DNA of 64,000 bases. Origin: a virus. Where the stretch lies: IMG/VR virus record IMGVR_UViG_3300032087_004307, positions 1 to 64,000 of that record; one strand, 5' to 3'. Shown piece by piece: positions 46,457 to 54,760 of this stretch (its first letter is position 1; every line of letters starts with the position of its first letter). The notes beneath the pieces are model-generated. The model was not told the DNA's origin. It saw nothing but the letters and a program-made list of their open reading frames with translations, and did no database searches. A program made the translations under genes and the position numbers.

Positions 46457-49093
46457 ATGTCAACTATTACATATACAGATGATGGAGAACAAAAAAATGT
46501 ACCCATGTGGGCTACAGAAAGCACTCTTCAGAAACTTGTAGAAGCATTAGGTGGCAAAACTGACGATAAAAGCACAAAAACTTTAAATGAAAATTTAAAG
46601 AACTTAAATGATAATCTTAACAAGAATAATAAGGACGGCAAAAAGAATGCTGAAACTTATGAAAAAGCAGTAAAAGACTTTGAGGAAAATACAGTAAATT
46701 TAGGATTATCCTTTAGAGCAGGAATGGAAAAAACATTCGGTACTGTAGGTAAAGTTTTAGATAAGACATTGGGATTGGCCGCTTTAGTGGTGGGTACAGC
46801 TCTAACAACATTAGGTGCTAAGTTAGTTCAGACAGCAAATAATTTTGCTACACTTAGCCAAGTTGGTTTAACATTAAATGGATCAACAGCAGAAAACATT
46901 GCTAGATTTAATGAATTAGGTATGACCTCAGAGATGGCAACTCAGTTTATGAGGGATAATGCTCAAGCAGTACAGATTTTAGGTGCTAAATCGATGCCAG
47001 CTCTAATGCAGTCGTTCCAACAAGTTACAGTATTTGGTTCAGACCTTGGATTATCTTTAAAACAAACGAATAAGTTATTTGGTGATGAGATTACATTAAG
47101 AACAAACTTAATTAATTTAGGCAGATTAGATGCTAGCCAAAGAAATAGCATGATAAATCAGATTGCCAAAACCGCTAAAACACAACAGATATACTCACAA
47201 GCATTAGGTGTTAGTACAGATGCTATGAGAGATTTTGCGGCACAGGTTTTAGGTAATAACGAAATGCTAATGGCCAGTTTCTTAAGAATGCCCAATCAAA
47301 TCAGAGCTCAACTCACAACAGGCATAAGCGAATTTGTATCTGTTATGAGAGCAACAGGCGGCGAAGCAGGTGGTGAAATAGCCGCGGCTATAATTGATGC
47401 GGCCAGCATGGGAGCAATAGGGTTTAGTGATGCCGCTTTTGGATTCATCACAGTATTGCCACAATTATCAGACAACATGCAACGTGTAATTAATGACTTT
47501 AATAGTGGAATGATAAACGGTGAGCAAGCCGCAATGGCTATTACTAACGAATTAGGTAATCTTTCAGATGCAGAAAAAAACAGGGTGTTCTTACTAGCCA
47601 GGGCCGGAGATGAACAAGCAAAAGCAATGGCGAATGCTATTACTCAATTTGAACAATCTGCAGACAGAATGAAAAAACAAGGAAATACTCTGGAAGGTGT
47701 TCAGCAAGGATTCCAGGTCTTTCAGGCAGTTATAGACAAAGTAAAAGGACAGTTTAGTGCCGCTTTTAATTCCTTTATAGAAGGATTTGGATCAGTTTTT
47801 ACTAATTCAAATGATTTTGCTAATTTGTTGAAAGGCGTTACACAGGCTTTTCAACCAGTTGTTAAGGAATTGTTTGGCCTTGAGGCAGGTGCAGGAAAAA
47901 CAAGTGAAAAATTAAAAGATCTTGGAGCCGATCTTGCTGAAAAATTGTTACCTAGAATACAAAGTTTTGCAAACTGGGTTGCTGACACAATAGTTTTCCT
48001 AAAGGGATATTTTAGTCAGTTTAAAAACATGAGCATTGGTGAAATTTTGATGAGTATGCTCAAAGATGCCGGGTCAAAAATACTGGAAGGTATAAAATAT
48101 GCTCTAGATCAGGTTCCCTGGTCTAAAGTTGCTTTCTATATTGCGGCAGGTATTACAACTGCCTTTGCCGCCATTAAATTAGGTAGTATGCTTGGCTCAG
48201 CACTAGGTGGATTGTTTGGCCTGGGCAAAGGCGGAGCAGGAGCGGCCGCAGGAATGACAGCAATGGCAGGCGGATTAGCCGCATTTTCAAATCCGGCTGT
48301 AGCATTAGGTTTAGGTGCAATAACACTAGCAGTTATAGGATTAGCAGGTGCCTTTTCATTAGCCAGTTTAGGCTTTGAAGCATTTGGTAAAATGATGAAA
48401 AGCATACTAGATGGCGTGGGACCAGTAGTGGAGTCATTTGGTATAGCCATTAAAAGTGTATTTGAAGGCATAGGAAGTGTAATAGAGAGTGTGGGCGATT
48501 CCATATCAGGGATAGTAAACTCTATTGGGAACGTTATTGCAAAATATGGCGAAATGAAAGTAGGCAAAATTAATGCTGAAGCAGATGCAATGGTAAAAAC
48601 CACACAAGCCACAACAGCCGCAATAACGGATTTATCAAGTCTAGACCCGCAAAATATTATGGGACTAGCAACTGGTATTGATGCAATGGGACTAGCATTG
48701 GAAAGTTTTGCAGAAACAATGACTCCTGGATTTTTAGACACCATAGGACAAGGTTTTGCAAGTCTAATAGGCGCTGATTCTCCAGTACAAGCAATTATAC
48801 AATTATCTAATGAAGCAGATCCTGTTAAAATTATGGATGTTGCTAAAGCAACTATGGCCACAAATGCCGCAAATGCAGGTGCAACAGCATTAGATCCATC
48901 ATTAAGTCAAAATAGCACAGATAACAGTAGCCAAACTAATACTGTTAATAATACAACAAATAACTCAAGCACTTCAGATACTAATATAGATCTTTTAGAA
49001 ACATTAAATGTATTAGCAAATCAAAACGATTTACAGTTAGAAGCACTTAAAAAGTCTAATAGAATATTAGGTGAAATATCTAATAAGCAATAA
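46457..49093 (+). CDS. 29: Tail tape measure protein (gp29 position)
   Basis: 878 residues from ATG 46457 (MSTITYTDDGEQKNVPMWAT), preferred over an in-frame GTG at 46439 because AGGA lies just upstream of the ATG. A Lys/Asn-rich helix covers residues ~50-85; a hydrophobic segment LGLAALVVGTALTTLGAKLV lies near residue 115; a long helical region continues to ~500. Two strongly hydrophobic stretches follow near 560-600 and 610-650 (IAAGITTAFAAIKLGSMLG, ALGLGAITLAVIGLAG), as expected of a tape measure that meets the host membrane. The C-terminus has an Asn/Ser/Thr linker and a final helix. T4 gp29 is 590 residues; a longer tape implies a longer tail. Next to the chaperone-like gene, as usual in tailed phages. 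Confidence 0.78.
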   Translation: MSTITYTDDGEQKNVPMWATESTLQKLVEALGGKTDDKSTKTLNENLKNLNDNLNKNNKDGKKNAETYEKAVKDFEENTVNLGLSFRAGMEKTFGTVGKVLDKTLGLAALVVGTALTTLGAKLVQTANNFATLSQVGLTLNGSTAENIARFNELGMTSEMATQFMRDNAQAVQILGAKSMPALMQSFQQVTVFGSDLGLSLKQTNKLFGDEITLRTNLINLGRLDASQRNSMINQIAKTAKTQQIYSQALGVSTDAMRDFAAQVLGNNEMLMASFLRMPNQIRAQLTTGISEFVSVMRATGGEAGGEIAAAIIDAASMGAIGFSDAAFGFITVLPQLSDNMQRVINDFNSGMINGEQAAMAITNELGNLSDAEKNRVFLLARAGDEQAKAMANAITQFEQSADRMKKQGNTLEGVQQGFQVFQAVIDKVKGQFSAAFNSFIEGFGSVFTNSNDFANLLKGVTQAFQPVVKELFGLEAGAGKTSEKLKDLGADLAEKLLPRIQSFANWVADTIVFLKGYFSQFKNMSIGEILMSMLKDAGSKILEGIKYALDQVPWSKVAFYIAAGITTAFAAIKLGSMLGSALGGLFGLGKGGAGAAAGMTAMAGGLAAFSNPAVALGLGAITLAVIGLAGAFSLASLGFEAFGKMMKSILDGVGPVVESFGIAIKSVFEGIGSVIESVGDSISGIVNSIGNVIAKYGEMKVGKINAEADAMVKTTQATTAAITDLSSLDPQNIMGLATGIDAMGLALESFAETMTPGFLDTIGQGFASLIGADSPVQAIIQLSNEADPVKIMDVAKATMATNAANAGATALDPSLSQNSTDNSSQTNTVNNTTNNSSTSDTNIDLLETLNVLANQNDLQLEALKKSNRILGEISNKQ

Positions 49094-49117
49094 CCTAGCC
49101 AGGTAAATAAATTTTAG

Positions 49118-49146
49118 TTGACAATAATCGATAAATAGTGTAATAT
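49118..49146 (+). promoter_or_regulatory. Combined sigma70 and late promoter of portal operon
   Basis: TTGACA (49118-49123), a 17-bp spacer, then TAATAT (49141-49146). Inside the spacer lies GATAAATA (49130-49137). The two promoters cannot be used at once, and they give start sites a few nt apart. AAGGTG is the ribosome binding site before ATG 49166. Confidence 0.65.
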
Positions 49147-49165
49147 AATACATTAAGGTGCATTT

Positions 49166-50884
49166 ATGAGTTGGAAGAAATATTTTTCAAGTGTTGATAA
49201 CAGTGGATTACCACTAAACGTCACTGGAAATAATACAAGTACAGACGGTCCAGGAGCCGCATCTAGCAGATATGCTAGTTGGTTACCTGAGGTTTATGCT
49301 GGTGCTCCAAACAGATTAATGAGATATATGCAGTATGACCAAATGGACAGTGATTTGGAAATAAATGCGGCCTTAGACACTATTGCAGAGTTTGGCACAC
49401 AGGAAGACGAGCATACAAAACTGCCATTAAGAGTATATTACAAAGGCAGACCTAGTGATACAGAAGATAAAATTCTTTCTAAGTCATTACAGCAATGGTG
49501 TAACCTTAACGAAATTCATAAAAGAGTATTTAGAATATTCCGTAGTACAATAAAATACGGAGATCAGTTTTTTGTAAGAGACCCTCAAACATATAAACTG
49601 TATTGGACAGACCCTGCTAATGTAGAAAAAGTTGTTGTAAATGAAAGTGCTGGTAAAAAGATTGAAACATATTTTATTAAAAATTTAGCACCTAATTTTG
49701 GAGAACTATTAGCAACTAATCCAGCCGCACTACATAAGTCACCTTATGGTGCTGGTAGTGGCCAAATGCTCAACACTAATAATTCCAGTAACCAAGGCAG
49801 TTACTTAACAGGCAGTATAGATGGTGTTAACCAAGGTGTGCCTGTTGATGCAGAACATGTTGTACATATCAGTTTAACAGAGGGTATGGATCATGCTTGG
49901 CCATTTGGTATTAGTATTTTAGAACCAATATTCAAAGTTTTTAAGCAAAAGGAGTTGCTTGAAGACTCTATTATTATTTACAGGGTACACAGAGCACCTG
50001 AAAGACGGGTATTCACTATCGACGTAGGTAATATGCCCCCTCATAAGGCAAGGCAGTATTTGGAACAAATTAAATATGAAGTACAGCAAAAACGTGTACC
50101 TAACAAAAACAAGAATGGCGAAAACGTAATTGATGCCGCTTATAATCCAATGAGTATGTTGGAAGATTATTTCTTTGCCGCAACATCAGAAGGCAGAGGC
50201 AGTAAAGTTGATACATTACCAGGTGGTGAAAACTTGGGACAAATAGATGATCTAAGGTATTTTAATAATAAACTGTTACGTGGTTTAAGAATACCAGCAA
50301 GTTATTTGCCAACAGGACCAGAAGATGGAAGTGCAACATATAATGACGGCAAAGTAGGTATTGCTTATATTCAGGAATACAGATTTGCTAGATATGTAGA
50401 AAGACTGCAAAAACAAATACAAGAAGATTTAGACAGAGAGTTTAAACTGTTCCTCAAATTTAGAGGAATAGAGATTGATAGTGGTGACTTTGACGTTAAG
50501 TTCAATGTTCCAATGAACTTTAGTAGTTATAGAGATTTACAATTAGATACAGAAAGAGCTAATTTGTATAACACCGTTGCCGCAATACCGTTCTTGGCTA
50601 ATCAGTTTAAAATGAAGAAGTTCCTTGGACTTACTGATCAGGAAATTAAACAAAACGAGGAAATGTGGAGAGAAGAAAACAAATACGAAAAATTTGCAGA
50701 TGACAAAACTCCAGCAGACCTTAGAAATATAGGTATCAGGCCAGAGCCAGACGCCGCAGTAAATCCAGATATGGAATTAAACCCTGATCAGATACCAATG
50801 GCAGATCCTTTAGAAGATCCGCTAAATACTGATGCAGGAGTTATTCCGCAAGTAGGAGCAGGAACACCACCAGAGACTATATAA
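49166..50884 (+). CDS. 20: Portal vertex protein gp20
   Basis: 572 residues. Portal signatures of T4-like phages: RYMQYDQMDSDLEINAALDT, GTQEDEHTKLPLRV, YGDQFFVRDPQTYKLYW, EHVVHISLTEGMDHAWPFG, YRVHRAPERRVFTIDVGNMP, GRGSKVDTLPGGENLGQIDD. Twelve copies form the ring through which DNA enters the head and to which the neck binds. Slightly longer than T4 gp20 (524). No terminase or tail sheath/tube gene precedes it, unlike in T4; the tape measure gene does. Stop TAATG overlaps the next ATG. Confidence 0.95.
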   Translation: MSWKKYFSSVDNSGLPLNVTGNNTSTDGPGAASSRYASWLPEVYAGAPNRLMRYMQYDQMDSDLEINAALDTIAEFGTQEDEHTKLPLRVYYKGRPSDTEDKILSKSLQQWCNLNEIHKRVFRIFRSTIKYGDQFFVRDPQTYKLYWTDPANVEKVVVNESAGKKIETYFIKNLAPNFGELLATNPAALHKSPYGAGSGQMLNTNNSSNQGSYLTGSIDGVNQGVPVDAEHVVHISLTEGMDHAWPFGISILEPIFKVFKQKELLEDSIIIYRVHRAPERRVFTIDVGNMPPHKARQYLEQIKYEVQQKRVPNKNKNGENVIDAAYNPMSMLEDYFFAATSEGRGSKVDTLPGGENLGQIDDLRYFNNKLLRGLRIPASYLPTGPEDGSATYNDGKVGIAYIQEYRFARYVERLQKQIQEDLDREFKLFLKFRGIEIDSGDFDVKFNVPMNFSSYRDLQLDTERANLYNTVAAIPFLANQFKMKKFLGLTDQEIKQNEEMWREENKYEKFADDKTPADLRNIGIRPEPDAAVNPDMELNPDQIPMADPLEDPLNTDAGVIPQVGAGTPPETI

Positions 50885-51093
50885 TGAGACTTAACGAATT
50901 TTACAATCCAGAATTTGATGATTTCCAGAAAGCAAACGCCAAGGAAAGAAGAAAGCCTAAACTTACTTTAGAGCAGTTAAACAAATTGCGTAAAGTAAGA
51001 GCTATCAAACGTGCTGAAGATATCGAACACAAGAAGTTTGTTAGTGTGATGTATCAAGCACCAACAGATGCTGGTACTGGTGGCATTATCTAA
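50884..51093 (+). CDS. Small basic protein after portal (prohead core candidate)
   Basis: 69 residues. Basic N-terminal two thirds (NAKERRKPKLTLEQLNKLRKVRAIKRAEDIEHKKF), probably one or two helices, then a short tail ending GTGGII. A small protein with MRLNEFY-type start and LTLxxLxKLRK sits just after gp20 in marine T4-like phages; T4 has gp67 (prohead core) here, but gp67 is acidic. So the position agrees and the chemistry does not. Coupled to gp20 by a 1-nt overlap. Confidence 0.65.
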   Translation: MRLNEFYNPEFDDFQKANAKERRKPKLTLEQLNKLRKVRAIKRAEDIEHKKFVSVMYQAPTDAGTGGII

Positions 51094-52033
51094 ATTATAC
51101 GTCGAAATATTAAACGACGGTAAACCCTTAACACCTAGGCTCGAAGCACAATTAACAAAGTGTGACTCTAATACTCAGGTTGTAATAGACTATAGTACTG
51201 AAAGTAATTCTTACTTTGATTCCAGCAAAAACATATTTAAAACTATACATGAAATAGTGGAAAATGCAAAAATTAAGCCAGAAAATGTTACTTTATATAC
51301 AGGAAATCTTGTAGTATATAGGGCATACTCACGGTTTTTAACGCATTTCCAGGGCATAAAACCTTTTAAAAAAGTAGAATATAAAGACTTCTGGTTGCGT
51401 CAAACAGTAGAAATGCATAAAGAATATGTTGAAACTAATACTGACCTCATAAAACCCAAGTACTATTCCAGTTTAAATAGAGCATGTAGATCCCACAGGG
51501 AAATGGCTCGGGAATATCTGATGTATAATGATTTGCTAGATAAAGGTATTTGTTCTTTTATCTGGATAGGTGAAAGTGCTGATGGAATCTCTGATACAAA
51601 TGATTACTTTCATTATGTAAAAGAAAACACCAAAGACTTTAATTCAGTATTTGACAATACATATTATGATTTAATAACTGAAACAAATACAGGATTAGAA
51701 TCACCAGATTGGTTTTTAGATGTATTTTTTACAGAAAAATTATGGAGAAGTATATACTACAAACGGCCCTTTTTACTGATAGGAAATTATAGATCTTTGC
51801 ATTACTTGAAGGAAATGGGATTCAAAACTTTTGATGGTGTGTTGTTTGATGAAAGTTATGATGAAGAAGCAGACCATTTAGTCAGAATAGAAAAGGTTTT
51901 AAAAGAAAACAAACGCATAATACAAACTAAATCTTTAAAAGAACTACATAGAATAATGAATTCCACAGAAATGTGCGAAATACTGCAACATAATTATAAA
52001 ATGATAAATAACATTGCAAAACACAACTCATAA
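51068..52033 (+). CDS. Accessory protein in head operon, glycosyltransferase-like ending
   Basis: 321 residues. It overlaps the preceding gene by 26 nt, so an alternative, later start cannot be excluded. The C-terminal part FTEKLWRSIYYKRPFLLIGN, YLKEMGFKTFDGVLFDESYD recurs in uncharacterised proteins of marine phages and loosely resembles the donor-binding end of family-10-like glycosyltransferases. There is no certain family. No head gene of T4 matches it, and it breaks the usual gp20-67-68-21 order, so it appears to be an insertion. A short GC-rich hairpin (GGCTC/GAGCC at 52062-52076) follows 29 nt after the stop. Confidence 0.65.
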   Translation: MLVLVALSKLYVEILNDGKPLTPRLEAQLTKCDSNTQVVIDYSTESNSYFDSSKNIFKTIHEIVENAKIKPENVTLYTGNLVVYRAYSRFLTHFQGIKPFKKVEYKDFWLRQTVEMHKEYVETNTDLIKPKYYSSLNRACRSHREMAREYLMYNDLLDKGICSFIWIGESADGISDTNDYFHYVKENTKDFNSVFDNTYYDLITETNTGLESPDWFLDVFFTEKLWRSIYYKRPFLLIGNYRSLHYLKEMGFKTFDGVLFDESYDEEADHLVRIEKVLKENKRIIQTKSLKELHRIMNSTEMCEILQHNYKMINNIAKHNS

Positions 52034-52103
52034 CAGTTTTTCACACTGAAGCACACTAATCGGCTCGTTTTGAGCCCATTTAAGCATAAAAACACAGTAT
52101 TAC

Positions 52104-52111
52104 TATAAGTA
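52104..52111 (+). promoter_or_regulatory. Possible late promoter box TATAAGTA
   Basis: One mismatch from TATAAATA, 65 nt before the acidic prohead gene. Found in the only sizeable gap of the head operon, after a hairpin at 52062-52076 that lacks a T run. Would let prohead core, protease, scaffold and capsid be made from their own late start. Confidence 0.4.
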
Positions 52112-52176
52112 TATAACAGGCACATCTGAAACATACGTTTCTGTGTGCAATAATTTATTAAATTGGAGAGACCACA

Positions 52177-52968
52177 ATGTCAGAATCAAGAACACAATTA
52201 GAAAACATTCTTGAACTTCTACTTGCTGAAGAAAACGAAAAAGCGGAAGAGCTTCTTCATGAGTATGTTGTTGCAAAAGCAAGAGCAGAATATGAGAAAG
52301 TTTTAGACGAAGACGTTTCTGAAGAAGAAGCAGTTGAAGAATCAGAAGAATCAGAAGAAGAAGCAGTTGAAGAATCAGAAGAATCTGAGGAAGAGGCTGT
52401 AGAAGAAACAGCAGAATACGAAGAAGAAGCAGTTGAAGAAGAAATCAGCGATGTTGACCCTGCTGGAGACTTTACACAAGAAATTCTTCAAGACGAAGAA
52501 GAAATTGAAGGCGACGAGCAAGACGAAGCAGAAGGTGATGAAGAATCACATGATGAAGACTTAGAAGATAAAGTTGACAACATTGAAGACGAGCTTGAAG
52601 ACCTTAAAGCAGAATTTGAAAAATTACTTGCTGACGAAGAAGGTGACGATGAGCCTAAAGATGAAGATGAAGCAGAAATGGACATGGAAGACGAACTTGA
52701 TTTAGAGTCAGTTGAATATGACCTAGATGAAGAAGTTGCAGAAGAAGATGAAGTTGTTGAAGAAGCAACTAAATTATCTGACAATGTAGCGGCTCCAAGT
52801 GCACCTGCAGACGACAACAAAGATGCACCACTTCCAAGTGGCGGATCAAAAGTTGAAGCATCAGGTTCACCTGTTAAAATCAACGATGGCGGCGAAGGCA
52901 ACCACGGCGATTCAGCAAAAGATCACACACCATCAGACAACATTAAAGTAGAACCTAAGAAAGTTTAA
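52177..52968 (+). CDS. Highly acidic prohead core protein (gp67/gp68-like)
   Basis: 263 residues. MSESRTQLENILELLLAEEN followed by AEELLHEYVVAKARAEYE is an N-terminal helix pair like that in prohead core proteins of marine T4-like phages. Residues ~48-90 are an acidic repeat (EEEAVEESEES, four 11-residue units), and the rest to ~200 is mostly Asp/Glu. The Pro/Ser/Gly tail is unstructured. In T4, acidic gp67 is an abundant core protein that gp21 cuts into internal peptides; this gene sits directly before gp21. GGAGAG precedes the ATG by a good distance. Mature particles probably contain fragments of it. Confidence 0.7.
   Translation: MSESRTQLENILELLLAEENEKAEELLHEYVVAKARAEYEKVLDEDVSEEEAVEESEESEEEAVEESEESEEEAVEETAEYEEEAVEEEISDVDPAGDFTQEILQDEEEIEGDEQDEAEGDEESHDEDLEDKVDNIEDELEDLKAEFEKLLADEEGDDEPKDEDEAEMDMEDELDLESVEYDLDEEVAEEDEVVEEATKLSDNVAAPSAPADDNKDAPLPSGGSKVEASGSPVKINDGGEGNHGDSAKDHTPSDNIKVEPKKV
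52321..52440 (+). repeat. 33-nt tandem repeat inside acidic prohead gene
   Basis: Unit GAAGAAGAAGCAGTTGAAGA..., 33 nt. Copies at 52321-52353, 52354-52386 (one base different), 52387-52419 (diverged) and a partial one at 52420-52440. In frame, each adds 11 acidic residues. The first two copies are nearly identical, which suggests recent expansion by slippage. Confidence 0.8.
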
Positions 52969-52995
52969 TTACTTTTAATAGTTTGAGGAAATTGC

Positions 52996-53619
52996 ATGGC
53001 TAACAAGTTATACGAATATATGAGTCCCGAGCAGTCTGGAGTCCAGATAATGGAATCCAAAGACGGTAAGGACTTGTTTATGAAAGGTTTATTCATCCAG
53101 GGCGACGTAAAAAATCAGAATGGAAGAGTTTATCCTAAAGAAGAGATAGCAAAGGCATGTGAAAGTGTAAAAGAACGTCTTGCAAAAGGCGAGACTGTGA
53201 TGGGTGAGTTAGATCACCCTGAAGAGTTACAAATAAATTTGGACCGTGTAAGTCATATCATTACAGATTTGTATTGCGATGATTCAAACGGTTTAGGCAA
53301 ACTTAAAATTATAGAAACACCTATGGGAAACATTGCAAGAGCATTGTTAAAGGCGGGAGCAAAACTTGGTGTTAGTAGCCGAGGTTCAGGAAACGTAAAC
53401 GAAAGTGGACGTGTTTCAGACTTCGACATCGTAACAGTAGACATTGTGGCGCAACCAAGTGCCCCTGATGCCTACCCAAAGACTATATATGAGAGTTTAT
53501 TTAATATGCATGGCGGTGCACAGATGTTTGATACCGCTTCAGCATTAACACACGATAAAAGTGCAGAAAAACACTTGATGAAAGCAATCACTGGTTTCAT
53601 CAATGAATTAAAAATATAA
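52996..53619 (+). CDS. 21: Prohead protease gp21
   Basis: 207 residues. Motifs: GLFIQGDVKNQNGRVYP, the catalytic His in MGELDHPEE (His74), and the catalytic Ser in LGVSSRGSGNV (Ser127 or 128), followed by DIVTVDIVAQPSAPDA. This herpes-protease-like serine enzyme cuts scaffold, core and capsid proteins at (L/I)xE sites during head maturation and then degrades itself. Same size as T4 gp21 (212). Lies between core and scaffold genes as in T4. Confidence 0.94.
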   Translation: MANKLYEYMSPEQSGVQIMESKDGKDLFMKGLFIQGDVKNQNGRVYPKEEIAKACESVKERLAKGETVMGELDHPEELQINLDRVSHIITDLYCDDSNGLGKLKIIETPMGNIARALLKAGAKLGVSSRGSGNVNESGRVSDFDIVTVDIVAQPSAPDAYPKTIYESLFNMHGGAQMFDTASALTHDKSAEKHLMKAITGFINELKI

Positions 53620-53632
53620 GTAGGAGACTACT

Positions 53633-54745
53633 ATGGCAGTGAATTTTACAGAACTACTTGAGAATGCAGAGCTAACAGAAGATGTTAAATCTGCTCTTCA
53701 AGAAGCATGGGAAGGTAAAATTTCTGAAGCAAGAGAAGAGCTTACAGCGGAACTTAGAGAAGAATTTGCTCAAAGATATGATCATGACAAAAGTCAGATT
53801 GTTGAAGCAGTAGACAAATTTATTTCTGAAAAAGTTGAAGCAGAAATTTCTCAAATTGCAGAAGAAAAACAGTCCCTTGCAAACGACAGAGTAAAATACA
53901 CGAAAGCAATTAGTGAACATGCTAAAGTACTTGACAAATTTGTAACTGAAATGGTTGCTAAAGAAGTTAAAGAACTAAGAGCAGATAGAGCTAGAACAAC
54001 TGAGCACGTTGCAAAATTAGATAATTTTGTAACTGAGCAATTGGCTAGTGAACTATCAGAGTTCCACGAAGATAAAAAATCTTTAGTAGAACAAAAAGTC
54101 AAAATGGTAAGAGAAGGCAAGAAGCAATTAGCAGAAGCCAAAATGGATTTCATTAGGAAAGCGGCTGACAAAGTGGAAACAGTTGTCAACAAAACTATTA
54201 CTAATGAAGTTAAATCTTTCCGTGATGATATTACTAATGCACGTGAAAACGACTTTGGTCGTAGAATTTTTGAAGCCTTTGCTAACGAATACGGTACTAG
54301 TTACTTAAACGAAGCAAAAGAGATCAAGAAAATACAAAAACAAATTACTGAAATGGAAACAAAACTTAATGAATCTAAGCAAGAAATTGCTGAGAAAGAA
54401 GATGCAGTTAAATTAACTGAATCTAAATTAAGAATTGCAGAAGACACAATTAACCGTAAGGAAACATTGAACAGTCTAATGGCACCACTAGGTAAAGAGA
54501 AGAAAGAATTGATGTTAGATTTACTTGAAAGTGTAAAAACAGACAAACTGGAAGAGTCCTTTAATAAGTACTTACCTTCAGTATTGGATGGAGAAGCACC
54601 AAGAGTTAAGAAAACATTATCAGAATCCGTTGTCAGTGAACACACTGGCGATAAGGCAATTGTTGTTAAAGCAGATGCCGACGAGAAAGCGGATGATATA
54701 GTAGAAATTGATATGATCCGCAAACTAGCCGGACTTTCAAAATAA
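53633..54745 (+). CDS. 22: Major prohead scaffold protein gp22
   Basis: 370 residues, nearly all helical and coiled coil, rich in Glu and Lys (VKSALQEAWEGKISEAREEL; RIFEAFANEYGTSYLNEAKE; TINRKETLNSLMAPLGKEKK). The C-terminal ADDIVEIDMIRKLAGLSK end is typical of gp22. It is the removable core on which gp23 assembles, and is destroyed by gp21. Some 100 residues longer than T4 gp22, mainly in the N-terminal coiled coil (repeated FVTEMVAKEVKELR / FVTEQLASELSEF units). 13 nt after gp21. Confidence 0.92.
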   Translation: MAVNFTELLENAELTEDVKSALQEAWEGKISEAREELTAELREEFAQRYDHDKSQIVEAVDKFISEKVEAEISQIAEEKQSLANDRVKYTKAISEHAKVLDKFVTEMVAKEVKELRADRARTTEHVAKLDNFVTEQLASELSEFHEDKKSLVEQKVKMVREGKKQLAEAKMDFIRKAADKVETVVNKTITNEVKSFRDDITNARENDFGRRIFEAFANEYGTSYLNEAKEIKKIQKQITEMETKLNESKQEIAEKEDAVKLTESKLRIAEDTINRKETLNSLMAPLGKEKKELMLDLLESVKTDKLEESFNKYLPSVLDGEAPRVKKTLSESVVSEHTGDKAIVVKADADEKADDIVEIDMIRKLAGLSK

Positions 54746-54760
54746 TTAGGAGTTATAAAA

